From the NCBI RefSeq assembly GCF_002245895.1, contig NZ_NPJZ01000001.1:3198501-3262500 (forward strand): a stretch of DNA of 64,000 nt. Reading direction: 5' to 3'. This DNA comes from Rhodococcus sp. OK302. Lineage in GTDB: Bacteria > Actinomycetota > Actinomycetes > Mycobacteriales > Mycobacteriaceae. The number at the start of each line of letters is the position of its first letter. Position 1 is the first letter of the stretch. The notes under the pieces were generated by a model. That model made no database searches and had not been told where the DNA came from. It saw only the letters and a list, made by a program, of their open reading frames with translations. Shown one piece after another: positions 43,359 through 51,573 of this stretch. A program made the position numbers and the translations under genes.

Positions 43359-44981
43359 ATGAGCACCGATCCCACCGCACGGGTGCGTGAGCTGTTGGAA
43401 CAGTACGACACCCCCGGCGCCAGCGCCGCAGAGCTCCTCTGCGACCGGCACCCTGCGGACGGTGTTGCGTTCACCGTTATCGAGGCGGACCTCAGTTCGG
43501 TAGACCTGACTTACGGTTACCTCCGCGAACAGTCGTCACGCTTTGCGGCGGTGCTCGCGGATCTCGGGGTGGAGCCGGGCGACAACGTTGCGACGCTCAT
43601 GGGCAAGTCTGCTGATCTTGTCGTTGCCCTACTCGGGATCTGGCGTCGTGGGGCAGTCCACGTGCCGTTGTTCACGGCTTTCGCCGCTCCGGCCATTGCC
43701 TTCCGGTTGACGGCCAGTGGTGCGAAGGTTGTTGTTTCCGACGCAAATCAGCTGGAAAAACTCGCGCCGAGCGAAGACATTCCGGCGGATGCATCCTGGC
43801 GCGTGATTGTTGCCGGCGGCGCTGCGGGCGACGAGTTGGACTTCGGCGCACTGGTTGCGGCGCAGGATGCCGACGACCCCCGTGGTGTTGCGCAGGCTGT
43901 CGGCGGAGACGCCCCGATGGTGCAGTTGTTCACCAGCGGTACGACGGGAACTCCCAAGGGTGTGCCGGTACCTGTCCGCGCACTTGCGTCGTTCCACGCC
44001 TACCAGGAGTTCGGTCTCGACGTCCGCGAGGACGACGTGTTCTGGAATGCTGCAGACCCGGGTTGGGCATACGGGTTGTATTACGCCTTGCTCGGTCCGC
44101 TCGCGGCCGGAACTCGCAGTTTGCTTCTGCACGCAGGGTTCTCGGCGCCGCTGACGTGGCAAATCATCGAGAAGTTCGGTGTCACCAATTTTGCTGCGGC
44201 GCCGACGGTCTACCGCAGTTTGCGTGCGGACAAGGCGCCGGTTCCCGACGGAATCTCGCTGCGTCGCGCATCGTCGGCGGGAGAACCCCTGACGCCGGAT
44301 GTTGTTGCGTGGTCCAAGGGTTCATTGGGCGTCGAGGTGCGTGATCACTACGGTCAGACCGAACACGGCATGTTCATCGTCAATGCGTGGGCCGACGAAG
44401 TTCGTGAGGATGTACGGCCGGGCTCGATGGGTCGTCCGCTGCCGGGCTGGTCTGCTGCTGTGCTGGAAGATGATTCAGATGCGGTGGCGCCCGCACGCAC
44501 TCCGGGACGGGTGGCGATCGATACCCACAACAGTCCGCTGATGTGGTTCACCGGGTACGTCGACGCTCCCGAGAAGACGAAGCAGCGTTTCACGGAGGAT
44601 GGTCGTTACTACATCACCGGTGATGCCGGGATGACGGACGAGGACGGATTCTTCTACTTCTCCTCCCGCGACGACGACGTGATCATCATGGCGGGCTACC
44701 GTATCGGACCCTTCGACGTCGAGAGCGTGCTGGTCATGCACGAATACGTCGTCGAGGCTGCCGTTGTGGGCATGCCCGACGAGTTGCGCGGTGAGGTTCT
44801 CGAAGCATTTGTTGTTCTGCGCGAAGGTGTTGACGGCAACGATGATCTCGAGAAGGAACTGCAGACCTTGGTGAAGAAGAAGTTTGCCGCCCACGCCTAT
44901 CCGCGGACCGTGCACTTTGTTCCGGGTCTGCCCAAGACCCCCAGCGGCAAGGTTCAGCGGTACATCTTGCGCAAGGGATAG
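43359..44981 (+). CDS. AMP-dependent acyl-CoA synthetase
   Basis: ATG at 43359 with AAAGGAG upstream, 540 residues. P-loop MVQLFTSGTTGTPKGVPVPV, A5 motif HYGQTEHGM, A7-like ITGDAGMTDEDGF, A8 SRDDDVIIMAGYRIGPFDVESVL and the catalytic lysine in PKTPSGKVQRYILRKG. It activates a carboxylic acid to acyl-CoA via acyl-AMP. The size and GYRIGPFDVES motif resemble acetyl-/medium-chain acyl-CoA synthetases. Substrate not determined. It lies divergent to the GAF-LuxR gene. Confidence 0.9.
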   Translation: MSTDPTARVRELLEQYDTPGASAAELLCDRHPADGVAFTVIEADLSSVDLTYGYLREQSSRFAAVLADLGVEPGDNVATLMGKSADLVVALLGIWRRGAVHVPLFTAFAAPAIAFRLTASGAKVVVSDANQLEKLAPSEDIPADASWRVIVAGGAAGDELDFGALVAAQDADDPRGVAQAVGGDAPMVQLFTSGTTGTPKGVPVPVRALASFHAYQEFGLDVREDDVFWNAADPGWAYGLYYALLGPLAAGTRSLLLHAGFSAPLTWQIIEKFGVTNFAAAPTVYRSLRADKAPVPDGISLRRASSAGEPLTPDVVAWSKGSLGVEVRDHYGQTEHGMFIVNAWADEVREDVRPGSMGRPLPGWSAAVLEDDSDAVAPARTPGRVAIDTHNSPLMWFTGYVDAPEKTKQRFTEDGRYYITGDAGMTDEDGFFYFSSRDDDVIIMAGYRIGPFDVESVLVMHEYVVEAAVVGMPDELRGEVLEAFVVLREGVDGNDDLEKELQTLVKKKFAAHAYPRTVHFVPGLPKTPSGKVQRYILRKG

Positions 44982-44986
44982 CAGGT

Positions 44987-45772
44987 TCAGCGTCGGCGGA
45001 TCCTGCCGACCACCATGAGGGCGACCAGGGTGACGGCCAGCAGCAGGGTGGTATTTGCTGCGGCAAGAAATACCTGGCCGCGGTCGGTGAGTCCGAAGAT
45101 GCTGACCGGCAATGTCTTCCACGTTGCCGGGTAGACCATGACGGTGGCGCCGAGTTCACCCATCGACAGTGCGATGGAGAGTCCGGCTGCCGCGCCGAGG
45201 GCAGGCAGCAGAAGCGGCAGAGTAATGCGGGTGAGTACCCGGAACGGACTTGCGCCGAGGGATTCTGCTGCCTGACGGTAGGCCGGGTCGAGCCGTTCCA
45301 ATGCGGCCGTTACCGAACTGAATGCGAAGGCCAGCACCAATACGGTGTGCGCGAGAATAACGATCCATTTGGTACCGCCGAGCAGTATCGGCCGCTCGTT
45401 GAACGTAATGAGCAGACCCAGACCGATGGCGACAGACGGCACCGCGATCGGCAGATGGAAGACGGTATCGGTGATGCGGCGCAGCCACATCGGCGATTCT
45501 CTCGCTGCCAGTGCTGCCCAGGTTCCGACCACCAGAGCCAGTGCGCCGGAAATGAAGGCGGTTTGCAAACTCACTGTCAGGCTCGAGAAGTTCGCGTCGG
45601 ACAAGGCTGCCGAGAAGTTCTTGGTACCGAGATCCGAGGGCAGCGGGCCGGTCCACGACCCGGCGAGTGCAGCCGCCACTACGGTGGCGATGGGTGCCGC
45701 AAAAACTACGCCGACGACGAGGGCGAAGAAGCCGAGAACCAGTGCCCTAGAGCTTCGTGTCCACAGCAGCAC
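44987..45772 (-). CDS. ABC transporter permease, putative 2-aminoethylphosphonate uptake
   Basis: 261 residues with six TM helices and the EAA-type loop RLDPAYRQAAESLGASPFRVLTRITLPLLLPAL (about 158-190). Last gene of the phosphonate operon. Its start overlaps the preceding permease gene by 26 nt. The layout of one binding protein, one ATPase and two separate permeases next to a PhnX-like hydrolase matches PhnSTUV-type AEP importers. Substrate is inferred from neighbours. Confidence 0.82.
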   Translation of the reverse strand: MLLWTRSSRALVLGFFALVVGVVFAAPIATVVAAALAGSWTGPLPSDLGTKNFSAALSDANFSSLTVSLQTAFISGALALVVGTWAALAARESPMWLRRITDTVFHLPIAVPSVAIGLGLLITFNERPILLGGTKWIVILAHTVLVLAFAFSSVTAALERLDPAYRQAAESLGASPFRVLTRITLPLLLPALGAAAGLSIALSMGELGATVMVYPATWKTLPVSIFGLTDRGQVFLAAANTTLLLAVTLVALMVVGRIRRR

Positions 45773-46655
45773 GGCTGCCTCCCATCAGAGAGTTGAATGT
45801 GAATCGGTAGAGGCAGTACAGCCCGAGTGAGAGTGCTACCTGGACGGTGGCGATCACGGCGGCGCCAGGCAGGTCGAAGGTGACGATTCCGCGTGTGTAG
45901 ATGAGCACGGGAAGCGTGACAACGTCTTTCGCGCCGGTGAAGAGAACGATCCCGAATTCGTTCAGTGTCATCAGCAGAACCAGCGATCCGCCGGCGAGCA
46001 GTGCGGGCCAGGCCTCGGGCATGACAACCTGGCGGAGAACACGAACCGGCGATGCGCCGAGACTGGCAGCCACATCGAGTTGTTCGCGAGGAATCTGCAG
46101 AAATGCGGCCAGCAGTGGCCGTACGACAAACGGTGTGAAGAAGGTGATTTCGGCTGCGATCACGCCGAGCGGAGTGTTCAGGAAATTCAGCGGTCCGGTC
46201 GATTCGCCGGTGATTCGTACGATCAAGGCGTTGACGGCGCCAGCAGTTCCGTAGAGAAACGTGAAGGCCAGCGTGATCAGGAACGACGGTAGCGCGAGGA
46301 CTGTGTCGATGAGGCGTCCCACCACTTTGGAGCCGGCGAAGGGAACAAACGCGAGGACCAGTGCGAGAAAAGTGCCGAGGACCAGGCAGCCCAGGGTGGA
46401 CAGCACAGCGATCTGAATGGTCCGCCACAGCGCGTTTCGGAACAATTCGGATCCGAGGACCGAAGTCCACGTGTCGAGTCCGGTGCCGTCCGGAGTGTTC
46501 AGGGACTCGGTCAGGACGCGTGCGGTGGGGTAGACCGCGAAGACCAGAACCAGCAGTAGCGGTGGCAGCGCCCAGGCGATCGGACGCCAGGGAATCGGAT
46601 CGCTGCGAATCGGGGCCGGCGTGGGTGTTTGGGGGCGTTCCATTGTGGTTGTCAT
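45747..46655 (-). CDS. ABC transporter permease, putative 2-aminoethylphosphonate uptake
   Basis: 302 residues, six TM helices, loop REQLDVAASLGASPVRVLRQVVMPEAWPAL (EAA motif). It overlaps the ATPase gene start region by 4 nt upstream and the second permease by 26 nt downstream. It forms the heteromeric channel with the next permease. Confidence 0.82.
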   Translation of the reverse strand: MTTTMERPQTPTPAPIRSDPIPWRPIAWALPPLLLVLVFAVYPTARVLTESLNTPDGTGLDTWTSVLGSELFRNALWRTIQIAVLSTLGCLVLGTFLALVLAFVPFAGSKVVGRLIDTVLALPSFLITLAFTFLYGTAGAVNALIVRITGESTGPLNFLNTPLGVIAAEITFFTPFVVRPLLAAFLQIPREQLDVAASLGASPVRVLRQVVMPEAWPALLAGGSLVLLMTLNEFGIVLFTGAKDVVTLPVLIYTRGIVTFDLPGAAVIATVQVALSLGLYCLYRFTFNSLMGGSRAAVDTKL

Positions 46656-47827
46656 GGAGTTCGATCCGCCGGGACGAGGACGCTGCCGTCCATAGGTAGG
46701 ACAACCCCGACCTCGGCGTCGACAGGGCGCTCGTCGTGGCCCGCCACCTCGGCATCGATACGTATGTCACCGAGACCGGTGACAGCCAGCGTGATTCGCG
46801 TCGTCGATCCACGCCAGACGCTGGAAACGATGCGCGCCGAGAAGGATCCGCGTGCTCCGACCGATGTCACGGAGACGGCATAAGGACGAACACACAGGTA
46901 GGCGGCCATGTCGGATTCCCACTCGATGTGCCCGACCTCGGGTTGGGGTGCGTGCGCCGTGAACGGTGTGCCGCCGATCGAGACCAACGCGGATGTTCCG
47001 ATGACCCGGGTGACGGTGCAGGGCAGTAGGTTCGCGCCGCCGAGGAATGCGGCCGTGAAGCTGGATGGCGGGCGCTTCCAGAGGCTTTGCGCCGTATCGA
47101 TATCCGCAAGGCGCGCATTGCGCATGACCGCAATACGATCCGCAAGGGCCAACGCCTCACTCTGATCGTGGGTCACGTACAGCATTGCGGTATCGGGCAG
47201 AGCGGCACGAAGTCGGGTCAACTCGCCGAGCATACTTTCGCGGAGTTGAGCGTCGAGTGCGGCGAGTGGTTCGTCGAGTAGTAGTACGCCCGGCCGAATC
47301 GCCAGCGCCCGGGCGATGGCAATGCGCTGCTGCTGACCGCCGGAAAGCTCACGGGGGAGCCGCTTTCCGTAGGCGGACATGCCGACCATCTCGAGGGCTT
47401 CCGCCACCCGAGTCGCGATCTCGGATCGAGGTACACGATGTGCTCGGAGTCCGAACGCGACGTTCTCGGAAACTTTCATGTGCGGGAAAAGAGCGTACGA
47501 CTGTACGACGACGCCGATACCACGCTGCGCCGGAGGAAGATCGGTGATATCGCGGGTGCCGAGCCTGACAGAACCAGACGTGGGGCGCACAAAGCCCGCG
47601 AGGGCTTTGAGAGCCGTCGACTTGCCGGAACCGCTGGGCCCCAGTAGTGCAACGGTTTCACCCGGCGCTACTCGCAAATTGAAATCGACCAATGCGTGAG
47701 TCGCGGACTTCCCGCGGCCGTAGGCAACGTTGACACGGTCGAAGGTGATGGCGGGAGCGGAATGTTCGATCGCTCCGTGAACACCCACTTTTCGTGGGAG
47801 CGTGCGCCCCAGTCTGGTTCTGGCCAT
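46652..47827 (-). CDS. ABC transporter ATP-binding protein, putative 2-aminoethylphosphonate uptake
   Basis: 391 residues. Walker A LLGPSGSGKSTALKAL, Q-loop VVQSYALFPHM, signature LSGGQQQRIAIARAL, Walker B VLLLDEPLAALD and H-loop LYVTHDQSEAL. A C-terminal TOBE-like domain of about 130 residues follows. It belongs to the Pot/Fut/Phn-type importer ATPases. It starts 3 nt after the binding-protein stop and overlaps the first permease by 4 nt. Confidence 0.9.
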   Translation of the reverse strand: MARTRLGRTLPRKVGVHGAIEHSAPAITFDRVNVAYGRGKSATHALVDFNLRVAPGETVALLGPSGSGKSTALKALAGFVRPTSGSVRLGTRDITDLPPAQRGIGVVVQSYALFPHMKVSENVAFGLRAHRVPRSEIATRVAEALEMVGMSAYGKRLPRELSGGQQQRIAIARALAIRPGVLLLDEPLAALDAQLRESMLGELTRLRAALPDTAMLYVTHDQSEALALADRIAVMRNARLADIDTAQSLWKRPPSSFTAAFLGGANLLPCTVTRVIGTSALVSIGGTPFTAHAPQPEVGHIEWESDMAAYLCVRPYAVSVTSVGARGSFSARIVSSVWRGSTTRITLAVTGLGDIRIDAEVAGHDERPVDAEVGVVLPMDGSVLVPADRTP

Positions 47828-47829
47828 GA

Positions 47830-48879
47830 TCAGCTCCCGGTGGCTTTCTGGTACGCGGCGACGTCGGCGTCGAGTGTGGTGAGTACGTCGTTCCAGTTCG
47901 GGGTCCAGACGGTGACACCCTGGAGGACACCGCTGGGTGTGTTCTTGTCGGTGGATTCGCCTGCAGCGCTGCGTACGTCCTCACGAACGGATATGCCGAG
48001 CGCATCCTTCGCAATGGTCTTCTGCGACTCTTCGGAGAGTAGGAACTCCATCAGCTTCTTGGCCTGCTCGCTGCTCGGTGCACTCTTCGCGAGACCCATC
48101 ACATACGGCAGTGCGATGGTAGTGCGGTTGCCGTCTGCGGCGGCAGGGAAGAAGATGTTGAACTTGGAGCCGTCGTCGGCGATGGATGCGAGGTTCATCT
48201 GGACATCACCGTTGGCGACCAGCAGTTCACCGTTGCTGACCTTGGGCTGCAACTTTCCGGTGGACGATGACGGTCCGACGTTGTTGGTCTGTAGTTTGCC
48301 GAGGTAGTCGAGTGCGCCCTCCTTGCCCATGAGGTGCTGGAGCAGCAGGAGTACGGCGGTGCCGTCGCCGGCCTGGCCGGGGGTGGAGTACTGCAACTTG
48401 CCCTTGAACTGTTCGGTCAGGAGGTCGTCCCACGTCGTCGGCGCCGGTGACGCCGTCGGATTGGCGATGAACGAAAGGTAGTTCTCCACGACGGGGACGT
48501 ACTTGCCGGCAGAGTCCTTCGCGGCGGCGGGAACGGCGGACGTATCGATTCCGCTCGGCTCGAGAAGTCCCTGGGCGTCAGCCTTCTGGATGAACGGCGG
48601 CAGCGTGATGATGACGTCGGCCTGCGGATTGGACTGTTCCTTCTCGACGCGGGAGACAACCTCGCCGGATCCGGCTTCTACGAGGTTGACTGCGATACCG
48701 GTTTGCGCGGTGAAGGCGGCGAATCTTCCTTCGTACCAACCGGACAGGCCGTCGGCGCTGTAGACGGTGACTGTTTCGGTGCCTGATCCGGCGGCAGTGC
48801 CGGTTCCACCGCAGGCGGTGGTGAGGGAAAGGACGGACACGGCGAGGGCGGCCGCAGCAAGGCTCGGGCGGAGACGCAT
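47830..48879 (-). CDS. ABC transporter substrate-binding lipoprotein, putative 2-aminoethylphosphonate
   Basis: 349 residues, ATG with AAGGAA upstream. Lipoprotein signal MRLRPSLAAAALAVSVLSLTTAC (Cys23). The class-II extracellular binding fold begins TVTVYSADGLSGWYEGRFAAFTAQTGIAVNLVEAGSGEVVSRVEKEQ, similar to iron/AEP-type periplasmic binding proteins. Follows the hydrolase gene after 26 nt. The ligand is inferred from the flanking phosphonate genes; ferric iron is the main alternative for this fold. Confidence 0.82.
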   Translation of the reverse strand: MRLRPSLAAAALAVSVLSLTTACGGTGTAAGSGTETVTVYSADGLSGWYEGRFAAFTAQTGIAVNLVEAGSGEVVSRVEKEQSNPQADVIITLPPFIQKADAQGLLEPSGIDTSAVPAAAKDSAGKYVPVVENYLSFIANPTASPAPTTWDDLLTEQFKGKLQYSTPGQAGDGTAVLLLLQHLMGKEGALDYLGKLQTNNVGPSSSTGKLQPKVSNGELLVANGDVQMNLASIADDGSKFNIFFPAAADGNRTTIALPYVMGLAKSAPSSEQAKKLMEFLLSEESQKTIAKDALGISVREDVRSAAGESTDKNTPSGVLQGVTVWTPNWNDVLTTLDADVAAYQKATGS

Positions 48880-48905
48880 GACGATTCCTTTTTCGGAAGG
48901 TGAGA

Positions 48906-49583
48906 TCAGGAGTTGACGAGGAGTTCGGCGAAGTCCGCGACGGACTCGACGATGTGGGTGGCGCCGGCATTACGAAGTTGGTGTTCGTCGTGGGCGCCGG
49001 TCAAAGTTCCGGCGACAATCGATGCACCGGAACGGATTCCGCTGAGCACGTCGTTGGACGTGTCGCCGAGTACGGCGATCTGGTGGACATCCTCGATTCC
49101 CAGACGCAGGAGCGCGGTGAGAATCAGATCCGGGTAGGGGCGCCCGCGGCCGGCTTCGGCGGGGGAGAGGGTGAGGTCTGCGACGGTGTCCCAGCCCAGG
49201 GCGGCAAGGAGCTTGTCCTGGGTTGATCGGCTGAATCCGGTGGTCAGGGCTACTTTGATACCGGCTTCGCGCAATGTGGTGATCGCCTTCTCAGCACCCG
49301 GAATAGGTTGCGCGAGTCCCTGATCGATCAACGCGTCATAGGTGGTTTCGAAAGCCACGTTGGCGGCCTGAGCACGATCCTCGTCGCCGAAGATTGCGCG
49401 GAAAACCACAATCTTGGACTGGCCCATGGTGTCGAGGACGTACTGACGGGCAGCATCGGCTTCCGGACCCTCGGCGGGTAGTCCGCCGGCTTCGGCCGCG
49501 GCGGCGAAGGCGCGAAGCACCAGGCCGTCGTCGGCGACTGTGGTGCCGGCCATGTCGAGAACGGCCAGTGTGATGGGAGACAT
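48906..49583 (-). CDS. Phosphonatase-like HAD hydrolase (PhnX-like)
   Basis: 225 residues, ATG with AAAGGAA upstream. HAD motif I LAVLDMAGTTVADDG has the nucleophile D10 and the D-x-A-G-T arrangement of phosphonoacetaldehyde hydrolase. The cap contains DTMGQSKIVVFRA, in which K57 aligns by eye with the Schiff-base lysine of PhnX (MGLxK). Motif II is ALTTGFS, and motif III/IV GRGRPYPDLI ... VLGDTSNDVLSG. It would cleave phosphonoacetaldehyde to acetaldehyde and phosphate. It lies between the FAD enzyme and transporter genes. Confidence 0.85.
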   Translation of the reverse strand: MSPITLAVLDMAGTTVADDGLVLRAFAAAAEAGGLPAEGPEADAARQYVLDTMGQSKIVVFRAIFGDEDRAQAANVAFETTYDALIDQGLAQPIPGAEKAITTLREAGIKVALTTGFSRSTQDKLLAALGWDTVADLTLSPAEAGRGRPYPDLILTALLRLGIEDVHQIAVLGDTSNDVLSGIRSGASIVAGTLTGAHDEHQLRNAGATHIVESVADFAELLVNS

Positions 49584-49609
49584 GGGGATTCCTTTGTGTC
49601 AGAGAAGTT

Positions 49610-50737
49610 TCAGAGACCGAGTTGATCGGCGGTTTGCTCAGCGAGGGCTGGTCCGAGCGTCATGCCGCGTCCGCCGGGGCCGGCGATTACCCAGACGTTG
49701 TCGGCGGCCTGCGCGCGATGCACTAGTTGTGCGGGATCGAGGCACTGGCTGTACACGCCCGCCCACCGTTTGACTATCGTCGGAAGATCGCGCCCGAGAA
49801 GGGCTTCCGCGACGGAAGCGAGGTGCTGGTAAGGGGCTTCGTCGACATCGAAGTTGAAGGGCTCGTCGTACTCGTGTGTGTCGCCGATAGTGAGGCCACC
49901 ATGTAGGCGCTGGACGCACAGGAGTTGCATTCGGTGCTCTTCGGCGGTCGGTTCCTGCGGTTGAACCGTGCGCAGGGTGTCCAGGGCAGAACCCGCGAAG
50001 CCAGGGTAGTAGCGGAAGCTGTCGCCGTCTGCGATTGCAGTGGTGAGCTTTTCGCCGAGCGGGGCGGTTTGCATCATCTGGAGGCGGACTCGGCGCAGGG
50101 GTAGGTCGCCGGCGAGGTCGCGGGCTAGTCCACCCAATGTTGCTCCGGGGCACACGATCACGAGATCGGCGTCGTAGCTGTGGCCGTGGTCGTCGCGGAT
50201 GTGAACGCCGGATTCGGTGGTGGTAATCTCACGGGCTTCGGTTCCGGCGTGGAAGGTGTACCGACCAGTGGCTTCCAGGTAGGAGCGGATAGCGGGGAGG
50301 GCTTGGCGGGATTCGACGGCGGCGTCGAGTGAGCAGTGCAGTCCGCCGAGGAACTTCCCACGCAGTGCTGGGTTGACGGCGCGGACACCGTCGGCGTCGA
50401 GGAGTGTGAAACCGCGAGTGTCGGCGTCGGGACGAGCAAAGGCTTCCTCTGCGACGGCCACTTCTTCGTCGGTGCGCATCAACGTAATCGAACCGGCTGC
50501 GCGGTACCCGATCTTCGGTACTCGAACTGCCAGGTCAGCCCACAGTTCACGTGACCGCACGGCAGCCTCGAGTTCGTGGGGAGCGCGCCCGGATACCCAG
50601 ACCAATCCAAAGTTCCGTACGGTGGCACCGCGGGCTTCACGCTCACGTTCGAGATGGATAACTTCGTGTCCGCGGCGGATTGCCTCGTCGGCATGGGCCG
50701 TTCCGAGGATTCCTCCACCCACAATCAAAATTCGCAT
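49610..50737 (-). CDS. FAD-dependent amine oxidoreductase of the phosphonate cluster (TIGR03364-like)
   Basis: 375 residues. The dinucleotide motif MRILIVGGGILGTAHADEAIRRGHEVIHLE is followed by a DAO-type fold with GATVRNFGLVWVSG and a C-terminal GPGGRGMTLGPALAEQTADQL. It is the first gene of a six-gene operon with the PhnX-like hydrolase and the importer. Enzymes of this kind are associated with phosphonate clusters and may oxidise aminoethylphosphonate or its N-methyl derivative to phosphonoacetaldehyde. This would replace the missing PhnW transaminase. The reaction is inferred. Confidence 0.82.
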   Translation of the reverse strand: MRILIVGGGILGTAHADEAIRRGHEVIHLEREREARGATVRNFGLVWVSGRAPHELEAAVRSRELWADLAVRVPKIGYRAAGSITLMRTDEEVAVAEEAFARPDADTRGFTLLDADGVRAVNPALRGKFLGGLHCSLDAAVESRQALPAIRSYLEATGRYTFHAGTEAREITTTESGVHIRDDHGHSYDADLVIVCPGATLGGLARDLAGDLPLRRVRLQMMQTAPLGEKLTTAIADGDSFRYYPGFAGSALDTLRTVQPQEPTAEEHRMQLLCVQRLHGGLTIGDTHEYDEPFNFDVDEAPYQHLASVAEALLGRDLPTIVKRWAGVYSQCLDPAQLVHRAQAADNVWVIAGPGGRGMTLGPALAEQTADQLGL

Positions 50738-50753
50738 GTAGAGACCATGACAT

Positions 50754-50767
50754 TTGGTCTAGACCAA
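50754..50767. promoter_or_regulatory. PhnF-type operator 1
   Basis: TTGGTCTAGACCAA, a perfect 14-bp palindrome 16 bp before the start of the phosphonate operon. It resembles the published mycobacterial PhnF site TGGTATAGACCA. Confidence 0.8.
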
Positions 50768-50800
50768 TGGGGATAATTGAGGCGAACAGTAGGTTAACGT

Positions 50801-50814
50801 TTGGTATAGACCAA
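50801..50814. promoter_or_regulatory. PhnF-type operator 2
   Basis: TTGGTATAGACCAA, same half-sites as operator 1 with a non-symmetric centre. It lies just upstream of the -10 of the regulator gene, consistent with autorepression. The centres of the two operators are 47 bp apart. Confidence 0.8.
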
Positions 50815-50822
50815 TTTTCGCG

Positions 50823-50828
50823 TAATCT
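50823..50828 (+). promoter_or_regulatory. Candidate -10 of the gntR regulator gene
   Basis: TAATCT lies 7 nt before the GTG at 50836, suggesting a leaderless transcript. Operator 2 overlaps the -35 to -10 interval. Confidence 0.5.
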
Positions 50829-50835
50829 GAACCCT

Positions 50836-51555
50836 GTGAATCGCCAGATGAGTGTTGCAGAATCGGAACCCAAGTACTACCGCGTGCGCACCGAGATCGA
50901 GACGATTCTGGATGGGCTCGAAGAAGGAGATGCGGTTCCGTCCGAACGGGAACTTGCCGCACGATTCACCGTCGCCCGCGAAACCGTGCGTCAGGCACTG
51001 CGTGATCTGCTGGTCGAGGGGCGCATCGAACGCCGCGGGCGCGGAACCGTTGTGTCGAGTCCCAAGCTGGTGCAACCGCTTTCGCTGCGGTCCTACACAG
51101 AAGGTGCCGTGAGCGCGGGGCGTGTCCCGGGACGACGGGTGGTGACATTTGAGCGCATCCTCGCCGACGACGGGCTTTCGGCCGAGTTGGGAATCGACGT
51201 CGGCGATTCCGTCGTTCACCTCGAACGCGTCCTGCTTGCGGACGGTGAGAAGATCGGACTGGAATCAACGTATATGCCGGACAGCAGGTTTGGTGAAATG
51301 CTGGACACCTTTGACGGCACGACTTCGCTCTATGCCGCCATTCGTTCCATCGGCGTTGTCTTCGGCTCGGCTACCGAACGAATTGAAACAGTATTGGCTT
51401 CGCCCCGCGAGGCGACACTGATGGAATCCACGACCTCGATGCCGATGCTCTTGCTGCACCGGACGTCGGTGGATCCCGACGGCATTCCCATTGAGCGTGT
51501 GCGGTCCCTCTACCGCGGTGATCGGATTGCGTTCCTGACAACCCTGCGGGAGTGA
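50836..51555 (+). CDS. GntR/UTRA-family regulator, PhnF-like
   Basis: 239 residues from GTG at 50836 (ATG at 50848 is possible). An N-terminal GntR winged helix (KYYRVRTEIETILDGLEEGDAVPSERELAARFTVARETVRQALRDLLVEGRIERRGRGTVV) is followed by a UTRA ligand-binding domain (about 75-235). It is divergent from the phosphonate operon, with two near-identical palindromic operators between. Like PhnF, it probably represses the operon and itself until a phosphonate- or phosphate-related signal is present. Confidence 0.88.
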   Translation: MNRQMSVAESEPKYYRVRTEIETILDGLEEGDAVPSERELAARFTVARETVRQALRDLLVEGRIERRGRGTVVSSPKLVQPLSLRSYTEGAVSAGRVPGRRVVTFERILADDGLSAELGIDVGDSVVHLERVLLADGEKIGLESTYMPDSRFGEMLDTFDGTTSLYAAIRSIGVVFGSATERIETVLASPREATLMESTTSMPMLLLHRTSVDPDGIPIERVRSLYRGDRIAFLTTLRE

Positions 51556-51573
51556 CGAGATATCAACAGCCTG

